Positions 1 through 5,770 of a stretch of DNA of 22,458 nucleotides are shown here, in pieces. The position numbers and the translations under genes are program-made. The notes beneath the pieces were generated by a model. It was not told where the DNA came from. It saw only the letters and a program-made list of their open reading frames with translations, and did no database searches. The DNA lies in the IMG/VR virus record IMGVR_UViG_3300032093_011191, positions 1-22,458 of that record. One strand, 5' to 3'. Position 1 is the first letter of the stretch, and every line of letters starts with the position of its first letter. The DNA is from a virus.

Positions 1-425
1 ATACCTTCTACCTTCAAGACGATTCCAGTGTGTCCACCGCCAGATCGGCTCTTGAAGAAGACTTGACCTGGTTTGACTAATGTTGGGTCCTGTATTGCCT
101 GTGCCCTCGTGATCTTAGCAACACCGGCTGGAATCTTTCTCCAATGGTCAACCACTCCGGCAGTCTTGGGTAATGGGTTAGTTCCGCCAGTAAGTTCGTC
201 GAACATGCTATAGACGAATGCCATACACCAAGGATAACCTGGACCAAGTCCAGTCTTTTTTAGGAAGCTGATCACCATGTCTCCGCGATTATTGCCTTCT
301 TCCTTTTTTCCCAGGTATTTTTGTAGGATAGAAACAAAGTTTGCTGCCTTTTGACTAGCTGACGCTTGGTCTACTGCGATTGCCCCTTCTTTTAGGAATT
401 GGGAGAAAGATCTAACTATAGTCAT
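1..425 (-). CDS. CHAP-type peptidoglycan peptidase, 3' end beyond window
   Basis: The frame is open from an ATG at 425 to the left edge, giving 141 residues of a longer protein. Residues 65-70 read PWCMAF, the usual setting of a CHAP or NlpC/P60 catalytic cysteine (Cys67), and residues 130-135 read GGHTGI with the expected histidine (His132). The segment before it (VKPGQVFF) fits the strand that normally leads into that histidine. Such enzymes cut peptide bonds in peptidoglycan. The N-terminus, MTIVRSFSQFLKEG, is not a signal peptide; it resembles the capsid-targeting peptides of T4 internal proteins, with Leu-Lys-Glu as a possible prohead protease site. It may therefore be a packaged virion lysin rather than a free endolysin. 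A GATAAATAA box lies 16 bases upstream of the start. The family call is fairly firm; the role is inferred. Confidence 0.75.
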   Translation of the reverse strand, partial: MTIVRSFSQFLKEGAIAVDQASASQKAANFVSILQKYLGKKEEGNNRGDMVISFLKKTGLGPGYPWCMAFVYSMFDELTGGTNPLPKTAGVVDHWRKIPAGVAKITRAQAIQDPTLVKPGQVFFKSRSGGGHTGIVLKVEG

Positions 426-441
426 TGCGGGTAGTTTGTTT

Positions 442-450
442 TTATTTATC
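442..450 (-). promoter_or_regulatory. Late-type promoter box GATAAATAA for the CHAP gene
   Basis: Exact match to the 9-base motif seen seven times in this window, 16 bases before the ATG at 425, in the short gap after the two-TM gene. It resembles the T4 late promoter box TATAAATA. Confidence 0.65.
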
Positions 451-927
451 TCACCTGGATTTTTCAGAGGCATACTTTACCCCCATGATGGTTCCGATTA
501 TGCTGAATGAATTAGTCAGTAAGATACCAAGTATGTTGCTCCAGGTGGCCTCCAATACGTCTGACTGCTTACCAGTAAACATCGAAAGAAGGTAAACTGA
601 TGTGACTACTGCTCCCACTCCGACTATGACCCAAAGTGCGACCTTTACGATTATGCCTATGAGTTGGGCTTGCTTCTGGTTTTGACTCAGCTCTAAGGCA
701 TCTTCTGCTTCCTTTTTGGCAGACTCAAGTTCTTCTATTTTCTTGGAAGCATTGGATGTCGACATGTCCCTTATCATCAGCCTCTTTCTGCACTCGCTTA
801 AGTACCTACCAAACTCTTCGTCGTTTTCGATCGAAATCTGATCGATGATTGATCCTTCTAAGTAAACGCCTTTCTCCTTGGCCAAGGAAAGAAGCATATT
901 GCGATTTTCTTTTCCTAAACTAATCAT
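451..927 (-). CDS. Two-TM protein with coiled coil; possible holin or lysis accessory
   Basis: A 158-residue protein that I cannot assign to a named family. Residues 1-55 are soluble and charged, and 60-87 form a likely coiled coil rich in Glu, Lys and Ala. Two hydrophobic segments follow at about 89-117 and 130-151, and the tail is short and basic. The hairpin would sit in the inner membrane with both ends on the same side. Its start overlaps the stop of the HAD gene in an ATGA junction, so the two are probably translationally coupled. It lies directly upstream of the CHAP peptidase gene, which makes a holin or membrane-anchored lysis partner plausible. However, the large cytoplasmic N-terminal part is unusual for a holin, and a late-type box separates it from the CHAP gene. 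Confidence 0.75.
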   Translation of the reverse strand: MISLGKENRNMLLSLAKEKGVYLEGSIIDQISIENDEEFGRYLSECRKRLMIRDMSTSNASKKIEELESAKKEAEDALELSQNQKQAQLIGIIVKVALWVIVGVGAVVTSVYLLSMFTGKQSDVLEATWSNILGILLTNSFSIIGTIMGVKYASEKSR

Positions 928-1310
928 AGCGCGCCCATTTCAGTAAGAGAATATTCTACTGCCACCCAGTCAACGAACGGACGATCCGAAAGCTTAGCAT
1001 CGAACTTTAAAGGACAGCCTAGAGCAGCGTCGTCAATGAAGAGCTCAGCATAACACTTTGGAGAGCTTGTCCAGCCGTCTTGTGTTGGGTTACGTTGTAT
1101 TCCATAAAGAGGAATATCGTTTTTCTTGAACCAATCGACTGCATCCTTTAGGAATTTTCCACGATCGTTGTCTGATCGCATGGTCCAGAGTATGAGTTCA
1201 TGACCTGCCTCAACAAGCTTCTTTAAAACTTCTTGTGAACCTATCTCTTTACCTACGAATGGAAAGTCGTGAGTCACGCAAGTTCCATCAAAATCTACTG
1301 CAATTACCAT
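924..1310 (-). CDS. HAD-superfamily phosphatase-like protein
   Basis: A 128-residue compact HAD hydrolase without a large cap domain. Motif I is DFDGT (Asp6 nucleophile, Asp8 acid/base), motif II is the threonine in LWTMRS (Thr43), the motif III lysine is probably Lys85, and motif IV is IDD (Asp93-Asp94). The layout resembles small HAD-like proteins common in Bacteroidota. The expected activity is hydrolysis of a phosphomonoester; the substrate cannot be read from sequence. It lies two genes downstream of thyA in the same strand run, so a nucleotide monophosphate is a reasonable guess but only that. There is no Shine-Dalgarno upstream, just an A-rich stretch, and the stop overlaps the next start. 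Confidence 0.82.
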   Translation of the reverse strand: MVIAVDFDGTCVTHDFPFVGKEIGSQEVLKKLVEAGHELILWTMRSDNDRGKFLKDAVDWFKKNDIPLYGIQRNPTQDGWTSSPKCYAELFIDDAALGCPLKFDAKLSDRPFVDWVAVEYSLTEMGAL

Positions 1311-1322
1311 TGTTATTCTGTT

Positions 1323-1736
1323 TTATTTTTCTTTGACTTCAATTTCAAGCATTGAAGCTATTCTCTTTTTTCCTTTTTCACCGACTGGAATAGGATTACC
1401 TTCCTCGTCTATCTGTACAAATTTTATGTGAGTCTTTAAAACGATCACCTGTTTTCCTGTGTAAACGTTGTGTGCTCTTGCCTCCATATAAAGCGTGACC
1501 GATGAGTTACCTACCGCGGTTGGGTAACCGTAAATCTTTAGGAGCTGGCTCTCCCTGGCAGGTTTCTCAAAGTTACACTTATCGATCGAGACAGTCACCA
1601 TCCTTGGGCTATCACATAGCTGCATAGCGTAACCAGCAGCAGATGCATCTATCCATGCAAGAAGCTTTCCACCAAAAAGGTTTCCATGAAAACCTAAGTC
1701 TGATTTTTTGATTGGGTGTGTGTTTAATAGTTCCAT
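1323..1736 (-). CDS. Acyl-CoA thioesterase-like hotdog protein
   Basis: I place the start at 1736, one base after the thyA stop, giving 137 residues, close to the usual length of single-domain YciA/ACOT-type hotdog thioesterases. An earlier in-frame start at 1841 would overlap the conserved end of thyA. Residues 18-30 (GNLFGGKLLAWID) form the family's helix region, with Asn19 and Asp30 in the positions of the catalytic pair. Downstream strands (VTVSIDKCNF, VTLYMEARAHN) fit the hotdog sheet. The expected activity is hydrolysis of an acyl-CoA. It follows thyA at one-base spacing and precedes the HAD gene by 12 bases, so the three are probably one transcript. A host-lipid thioesterase is unusual phage cargo. 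Confidence 0.8.
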   Translation of the reverse strand: MELLNTHPIKKSDLGFHGNLFGGKLLAWIDASAAGYAMQLCDSPRMVTVSIDKCNFEKPARESQLLKIYGYPTAVGNSSVTLYMEARAHNVYTGKQVIVLKTHIKFVQIDEEGNPIPVGEKGKKRIASMLEIEVKEK

Positions 1737-1737
1737 T

Positions 1738-2940
1738 CTAGTTAGATAAGGGTGCTTTAATGTGTGGATAAGATTCATAGTTGCTAAGTTGTAGGTCTTC
1801 AAAGAAGCACTTACAATAGGCATCGTTTGTGAATCCATCAAATACTGCTACTGCATCAATCTCACCTAGACCTGCTTCGCCAGTTTCAGTAGGCCAAAAT
1901 TCGGTGTTTATGTTTAAGGTCGGCAACTGATAAGGCTGTCTAGTGTGTTTAGGTGTTGTTTCCTTTGCCACTTCTTCAACGATATACAGGTTCTCCATCT
2001 CTACGTCAGTGTTCTTCATCACCCACTGGACCTGTTCTTCCCAAGTCATTTCTCTACCGATCTGTTCTTTAGCTTGTTCAACATGGTTTGAATATAAATG
2101 AACGTCACCCAAGTTACCAATCAATTCATCAGGGACCATGTTAACGGCTTTAGCAATGATCTCAAGAAGTAACCCATAACTTGCGATATTGAAGGGCAAA
2201 CCTAGGAAAGTATCTACTGAACGCTGGTTCCACATTAAAGAGATTGCCCTAGTCGGTACATTCAATTCATCTAAAAACCATGAGTCTACTTCACTATGAT
2301 ACAGCTTATGTGGGTCATAGCGATTTAACCTTTCTTGAAATGTTAATTCTCTTGTATAGACTTGAAATCCATAATGGCAGGGAGGCAGCACCATTTCTTG
2401 AAGTTCAGCTGGGTTCCAAGCAGTCACCATAAGTCTTCTTGAGTCAGGGTTCGTTTTTAGGTCTTCAATTAGAGATTTGATCTGATCGTGGGGTCCCTGC
2501 CAAGCATACGCAACACCATTGTGAAACTCTTCATCGTTACCCCAACTTCTCCACTGCTTACCGTAAACGGGACCGAGCTCGCCCCACTTTTTAGCAAACT
2601 CATCATCTGTTTTGATTAACTCAATAAATCTTTCCATTGAGGTTTCCTCGTCAGTGTAATAAGTGAACCTTTTGTACGCGTCTCCATTCCAAATATGACA
2701 ATTGTTGTCAACAAGAAACTTGATGTTTGTATCACCACGAAGGAACCATAACAGTTCGGTTACGATAGTCTTAAACGGCATCCTCTTGGTAGTCAATAAA
2801 GGAAAACCTTCCGACATTTTATGACGGATCTGTCTACCGAATACTGATATTGTTCCGGTACCTGTTCTATCTTTTTTCTCCACGCCATTGTCTAAAATGT
2901 CTTGGAGAAGTTCTTGGTATCTTTTGTCTAAGCTATTCAT
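1738..2940 (-). CDS. thyA: Thymidylate synthase (enlarged)
   Basis: Makes dTMP from dUMP using methylene-tetrahydrofolate. Recognisable elements in order: Arg25 in DRTGTGT, FPLLTTKR (46-53), LLWFLRGDTN (63-72), LGPVYGKQW (122-130), the phosphate-binding SRR (167-169), catalytic Cys188 in LPPCHYGF, QRSVDTFLGLPFNIASY (239-255), GDVHLYSNH (278-286) and the C-terminal YPHIKAP (391-397). The protein has 400 residues against roughly 264-290 for typical bacterial and T4 enzymes. Extra residues lie at about 196-232, between the catalytic loop and the dUMP-binding strand, and at about 300-370. All key residues are kept, so it should be active. AAAGAGG directly abuts the ATG, too close to act as a normal Shine-Dalgarno. 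The start overlaps the end of the preceding 33-residue gene. Confidence 0.96.
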   Translation of the reverse strand: MNSLDKRYQELLQDILDNGVEKKDRTGTGTISVFGRQIRHKMSEGFPLLTTKRMPFKTIVTELLWFLRGDTNIKFLVDNNCHIWNGDAYKRFTYYTDEETSMERFIELIKTDDEFAKKWGELGPVYGKQWRSWGNDEEFHNGVAYAWQGPHDQIKSLIEDLKTNPDSRRLMVTAWNPAELQEMVLPPCHYGFQVYTRELTFQERLNRYDPHKLYHSEVDSWFLDELNVPTRAISLMWNQRSVDTFLGLPFNIASYGLLLEIIAKAVNMVPDELIGNLGDVHLYSNHVEQAKEQIGREMTWEEQVQWVMKNTDVEMENLYIVEEVAKETTPKHTRQPYQLPTLNINTEFWPTETGEAGLGEIDAVAVFDGFTNDAYCKCFFEDLQLSNYESYPHIKAPLSN

Positions 2941-3034
2941 CCTCTTTTTGAATTGTGTATTTGATTGCGTGAAAGACTATCCAAGCAATTTCTATGAGCC
3001 ATATTATCGATAAGACTTTAATTATCGCTACCAT
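2933..3034 (-). CDS. Small hydrophobic protein, 33 aa
   Basis: A short frame starting at ATG 3034 inside the end of the 37-residue gene and running 8 bases into thyA. After MVAIIKV comes one continuous hydrophobic stretch (residues 3-23, including IIWLIEIAWIVF), then a charged tail with Lys, Glu and Asp, so a single-span inner-membrane micropeptide is likely. The tight overlaps on both sides are the usual arrangement in this genome and argue for a real gene. I do not recognise it, and its length leaves room for chance. Confidence 0.5.
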   Translation of the reverse strand: MVAIIKVLSIIWLIEIAWIVFHAIKYTIQKEDE

Positions 3035-3131
3035 ATTTCTTTCTTAGGTATTCTGCCCAAGCCGCTTGTTTTCTGCCGTTTATGAAAAACCATCCCAAGT
3101 TTATTTCAAACCATTTAGTTATAGACTTCAT
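3018..3131 (-). CDS. Small basic/aromatic protein, 37 aa
   Basis: ATG at 3131 overlaps the TGA of the upstream gene in a TGATG junction; the frame ends at 3018. The sequence is rich in Trp, Phe, Lys and Arg, with segments ITKWFEINLGWFF and AAWAEYLRKKYGS, and could form an amphipathic helix. Without it the space between 2940 and 3131 would be one of the longest gaps on this strand. No family is recognised. The start-stop overlaps with both neighbours support translation. Confidence 0.55.
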   Translation of the reverse strand: MKSITKWFEINLGWFFINGRKQAAWAEYLRKKYGSDN

Positions 3132-3559
3132 CACTTTTTTCTAATTAAGTTTATTCTTTTTTCTGGTCTTATCTTTCTCTCGATCTTGAAACCTCCACCG
3201 AGGTAGCCAGAAAGTATCTTTTGTACTGTTTCTTGTCCGTGGATTCCATCTACTATTCTTCCGTCAAAGCTAGAATCGTGCATTGGGATCCCATTGGTGT
3301 TTTCTACCTGATCGAGTTCAGTTGCATACTTAAAGACTATCTGGTCCGGTCCTTGTGTTTCTATGAGTTCAAAACCAGCAAAACTCCACCCTTTATCCTT
3401 GATAAACGAGTGGAGTTCTTTTCCTAGTCTCCCAGAAAAAACTATCTGGGATGGTAGCTTTTGGTGTTCGCTAGCCAGTTCCGATACGTGTGAATCAATC
3501 AGACTAAAAAAGTCTATTGAAAACTTTGAGTCCTTAAGGGTTGGAACCTCAAACCGCAT
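3131..3559 (-). CDS. Hypothetical phage protein, 142 aa
   Basis: A soluble protein of 142 residues that I do not recognise. It has no TM segment or signal peptide. The N-terminal half looks alpha/beta (SQIVFSGRLGKELHSFI); a middle segment contains paired His-Asp residues (IPMHDSSFDGR), and the C-terminal end is strongly basic with many Arg and Lys, which could indicate nucleic-acid or capsid contact. Its start overlaps the stop of the upstream gene by 11 bases and its stop overlaps the 37-residue gene by one base, so it belongs to a coupled run of small genes (2933-4325). No Shine-Dalgarno is visible. Confidence 0.7.
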   Translation of the reverse strand: MRFEVPTLKDSKFSIDFFSLIDSHVSELASEHQKLPSQIVFSGRLGKELHSFIKDKGWSFAGFELIETQGPDQIVFKYATELDQVENTNGIPMHDSSFDGRIVDGIHGQETVQKILSGYLGGGFKIERKIRPEKRINLIRKK

Positions 3560-3827
3560 TGTTCTTTGCTTCTTCGGCTATCTTACGAAGGATAGCATTG
3601 ACTTTACCGGTCTTGTTACCGTCTACCCAAAATTCTCCTTCGTTGTTGCAGATAAAGTGGCGAATGCCATCGTCCATACAATTAAGCTTGTATTTGTTTG
3701 AAGTCCCATGAACCACTCCAAAATGATAGATAAAAGTCTCCTTTTCGTAGTGATATGAGCTGGCTTCGGCAAACCTAATTAAGACGTCATAGACCTTCTC
3801 AGCGGTCTTTGTTGCCATGTGCTTCAT
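3549..3827 (-). CDS. Hypothetical phage protein, 92 aa
   Basis: A soluble protein with the look of a small alpha/beta domain: an amphipathic N-terminal helix (KTAEKVYDVLIRFAEA), several short strands (FIYHFGVVHG, KYKLNCMDDG, HFICNNEGEFWVDG) and a C-terminal helix (VNAILRKIAEEAKN). The ATG at 3827 overlaps the preceding stop as TAATG; an alternative ATG three codons later (3818) is equally possible. The strand-rich middle with His, Cys and Asp might bind a metal, but no known pattern stands out. No function can be assigned. Confidence 0.68.
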   Translation of the reverse strand: MKHMATKTAEKVYDVLIRFAEASSYHYEKETFIYHFGVVHGTSNKYKLNCMDDGIRHFICNNEGEFWVDGNKTGKVNAILRKIAEEAKNNAV

Positions 3828-4033
3828 TATCTTCTAGTGACTAGACCCAGGATTTTTGACTCTTGTACGCTGGCTACTGCTGATTCTGCGATAGAATCTT
3901 GGAATCTTTCGTTAAGGATTTCTTCAACCTCAGCAACGCTGTCTGCGTCTACTAGGTACTGTTCGTAGACTTTCTTGATTTTTCCTGTGTTGTCGTCTAC
4001 TGTTTCGAATTTTACTTTTGCGATGTAATACAT
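3827..4033 (-). CDS. DUF4494-like small protein
   Basis: A 68-residue protein whose first half (MYYIAKVKFETVDDNTG, then KIKKVYEQYLVDADSVAEVE) resembles the DUF4494 family of Bacteroidota: a strand, a charged turn, a second strand with YLVDA, then a helix. The function of the family is unknown. It is shorter than the roughly 150-residue chromosomal members I recall, ending after the predicted third strand. I regard it as moderate evidence for a Bacteroidota host. Its stop overlaps the next start (TAATG). Confidence 0.68.
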   Translation of the reverse strand: MYYIAKVKFETVDDNTGKIKKVYEQYLVDADSVAEVEEILNERFQDSIAESAVASVQESKILGLVTRR

Positions 4034-4034
4034 A

Positions 4035-4325
4035 CTATTTGATTTTGGTTGTTAAACTTTTGATTATCTCGTTTAGGTCCTTTGACTCTTTCATAAGGCT
4101 AGTCTCTGGCTCGATCTGGGCAAGGGCAGCATTGAGTAAGACCAGTACTGCCGATATATCTGCATTGATCTTGGTTTCAAAGATCTCGTTGATAAAGTCC
4201 GAGCTTTCTTTAGGACCGATCAGAGCATCCGCGTTTCGGTAGACTTCTAGAGCTTCTTTTCCTCGTTCGGAATATGCTTTTTTAAGGTCTTCTAGGCTAG
4301 GTAAGCGTCTTTTGTGAAACGACAT
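4035..4325 (-). CDS. Hypothetical helical protein, 96 aa
   Basis: An apparently all-helical soluble protein. A basic start (MSFHKRRLPSLEDLKKAY) leads into helices around 10-33, 40-50 and 53-70, then an acidic-to-basic C-terminal helix (SKDLNEIIKSLTTKIK). No motif, signal or TM segment is present. It starts 49 bases after the zinc-ribbon gene ends and ends one base before the DUF4494-like gene starts, so it could be the last gene of the DUF2589 operon or the first of the small-gene run. I do not recognise it. Confidence 0.65.
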   Translation of the reverse strand: MSFHKRRLPSLEDLKKAYSERGKEALEVYRNADALIGPKESSDFINEIFETKINADISAVLVLLNAALAQIEPETSLMKESKDLNEIIKSLTTKIK

Positions 4326-4374
4326 CTTATTGAGTTAATGGATTTAATCTTTATACTTGGTTTTTTACATAGGT

Positions 4375-4578
4375 TTACCCAAACTTGGCGATATTCTTAT
4401 ATTTTTTCTTGATATCGTTTATCTCCTTTATCGCCGAGTCAAATTTTTTCTTGATCTCAGGATCTACCGTAAAGTCCAGTATAGTTCTACAGTTTGGGCA
4501 GACCGATATTGGATTCTTTAGGATGAACGGCAGGTCCATACCCAGAGGAGTCTTACAGAAAGGGCAAGGCAACGGCAT
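4375..4578 (-). CDS. Zinc-ribbon protein in the DUF2589 operon
   Basis: A 67-residue protein with two CxxC knuckles, CPFC near residue 5 and CPNC near residue 27, spaced as in a rubredoxin-like zinc ribbon, followed by a charged helix (PEIKKKFDSAIKEINDIK). One zinc ion should be bound by the four cysteines. Its ATG directly follows the stop of the DUF2589-like gene (TAA then ATG), so the two are almost certainly co-translated. I recall similar small ribbons near DUF2589 genes in Bacteroidota chromosomes, but I cannot verify that here. It may be a structural or adaptor partner; nothing suggests catalysis. Confidence 0.8.
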   Translation of the reverse strand: MPLPCPFCKTPLGMDLPFILKNPISVCPNCRTILDFTVDPEIKKKFDSAIKEINDIKKKYKNIAKFG

Positions 4579-5055
4579 TTACTTTCCGTCTTTGTGTTCT
4601 ATGTTTTGGATGTATGCATCGATGAGTCTCGATACCATCTCAGGTTTGGTGTCAGACTTGAATTTTATCTTTATCTTAGCCATTCCTGACGAGTCTGAAT
4701 TCTTGCCAGAATCGACATTAATCGACTTGATATTGTGAAGCTCTTCTTCTGACTTCTTCTTGAAAAGACCTAAGAGCTCTTTTTTAAGAGTAGATGGCTT
4801 ATTGTCTCCGACTATCAGTCGTGCATCAAACTCTACATCTAGCTCGTCCAGCCCAATCGATGAGTGGTCTGCTAGTATGTAAAGAGGGACGTCCAAGTCC
4901 TTGTTACCCACCTTGAAAGTGGTGGTCTTGGCGTTTCCTTTTTCGTCAAAGTAATTTGATAAGTTGTTTATGTGTTGTCTCTCCGACAACCTTTTAGCTA
5001 CCATGGCGGCCTCTAAGAGGCCGCCAACTAGCTCGTCTATGTTTAATCTTGCCAT
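4579..5055 (-). CDS. DUF2589-like paralogue
   Basis: A 158-residue soluble protein. An N-terminal helix (NIDELVGGLLEAAMVAKRL) precedes a strand region in which VPLYILADHSSIGLDELDVE (56-75) lines up with LPLVPLPSLAITSADIEFTM (90-109) of the neighbouring DUF2589 protein: a VPL/LPL entry, a short turn with Ser-(Leu/Ile), then an alternating strand ending in D-(I/V)-E-F. It ends with strands and a helix that parallel its neighbour. I therefore call it a divergent DUF2589-type paralogue. There is no signal peptide or TM segment. It lies 25 bases after the first paralogue and abuts the zinc-ribbon gene. Function unknown. Confidence 0.7.
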   Translation of the reverse strand: MARLNIDELVGGLLEAAMVAKRLSERQHINNLSNYFDEKGNAKTTTFKVGNKDLDVPLYILADHSSIGLDELDVEFDARLIVGDNKPSTLKKELLGLFKKKSEEELHNIKSINVDSGKNSDSSGMAKIKIKFKSDTKPEMVSRLIDAYIQNIEHKDGK

Positions 5056-5080
5056 TCAGGTTAGATTTAACTGGTGTTTA

Positions 5081-5692
5081 TTACTTGTTAGGGTCAGCTG
5101 TCAATGGAATAAGAGAAGGCTCTAACATCTGTGTCAGATAGTCAGAAAGCTTTAACATTCCTTCGGTCGCAGGCAACTGGTCTGCGTGTACTTTAACGTT
5201 GTACTTAGCCGAGTTATCGGTGCTACGTGTGTTTTCTTTGTGAGTAGCAACGCTTCCAGACATAGAAGCAGAGTACTTCATTCCCCAGAAACCTCCGCTA
5301 ACGGATGCACTGAAAGATCCAGAAGTGTCTGTGCTTGATTTGTCTACTTCTGAAGATTTTACTTCCATCGTGAATTCGATATCAGCCGATGTGATAGCTA
5401 ATGAAGGAAGCGGAACCAATGGTAGCATAGGAACCTTTGAATAAAGAGTCTCAAGAGATTGCTCTCCAGTGTCTCCGTTAGTCATTACACGATTCATTTG
5501 AACGTCTAATGAACGAGCGGTCGTTACGTCTTTACCGTCTTTGTCTTTTTCTGTCACGAAAGCAACTTCACTGATGTACTTCCAAGTGACTTCGTTTAAT
5601 TTAGCTTGTCCTTTAGCCATTCCGATGATCGGGCTAACGATTAGGTCTTCGATTGGAAGTCCTACAAACTGTTGAGCAACATTGTCTGCCAT
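5081..5692 (-). CDS. DUF2589 family protein
   Basis: A 203-residue protein matching my knowledge of DUF2589 (Pfam PF11655). It has an N-terminal amphipathic helix (LIVSPIIGMAKGQAKLNEVT), then SEVAFV, a PMLPLVPLPSLAI segment (88-100) and an alternating strand DIEFTMEVKSS. A low-complexity Ser/Thr/Gly/Ala region (117-150, reminiscent of beta-rich shell or fibre proteins) follows, and the typical C-terminal strand and helix are YNVKVHADQLPATEGMLKL. No function is established for the family as far as I know. A GATAAATAA box lies 55 bases upstream of the start, with a stem-loop between, so it heads its own late operon with the paralogue and zinc ribbon downstream. Confidence 0.87.
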   Translation of the reverse strand: MADNVAQQFVGLPIEDLIVSPIIGMAKGQAKLNEVTWKYISEVAFVTEKDKDGKDVTTARSLDVQMNRVMTNGDTGEQSLETLYSKVPMLPLVPLPSLAITSADIEFTMEVKSSEVDKSSTDTSGSFSASVSGGFWGMKYSASMSGSVATHKENTRSTDNSAKYNVKVHADQLPATEGMLKLSDYLTQMLEPSLIPLTADPNK

Positions 5693-5714
5693 AATATAGG
5701 GTTTTTTTATCTAG

Positions 5715-5741
5715 TACTAACTTTTCAAAACAAGTTTAGTA
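5715..5741 (-). promoter_or_regulatory. Leader stem-loop before the DUF2589 gene
   Basis: TACTAACTT (5715-5723) pairs with AAGTTTAGTA (5732-5741) with one bulged A and an 8-base loop. If transcription begins about 5-7 bases past the GATAAATAA box at 5748-5756, this hairpin would sit at the very 5' end of the mRNA, a position where stem-loops often stabilise messages. It is AT-rich and could also be chance. Confidence 0.4.
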
Positions 5742-5747
5742 TCTTTG

Positions 5748-5756
5748 TTATTTATC
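5748..5756 (-). promoter_or_regulatory. Late-type promoter box GATAAATAA for the DUF2589 operon
   Basis: Exact copy of the motif, 55 bases before the ATG at 5692, the longest spacing of the seven. It lies in the largest non-coding gap of this part, just past the ligase stop. A variant (GATAAAAAA, 5703-5711) lies closer to the start, but the exact box is the better candidate. Confidence 0.6.
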
Positions 5757-5770
5757 CTTAGATTAAGGCA

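Noticed and set aside
1737-1841. N-terminal extension of the thioesterase from ATG 1841
   Set aside because: It lies entirely over the C-terminus of thyA, which ends in the conserved YPHIKAP. The ATG at 1736 directly follows the thyA stop and gives the normal domain length.
2941-2947. AAAGAGG before thyA as a Shine-Dalgarno site
   Set aside because: It touches the ATG with no spacer and forms part of the end of the 33-residue gene, so pairing with 16S rRNA is unlikely to place the start codon properly.
5756-5768. Short palindrome CCTTA-GAT-TAAGG after the ligase gene
   Set aside because: The stem is only 5 bases and no T run follows; too weak to call a terminator.
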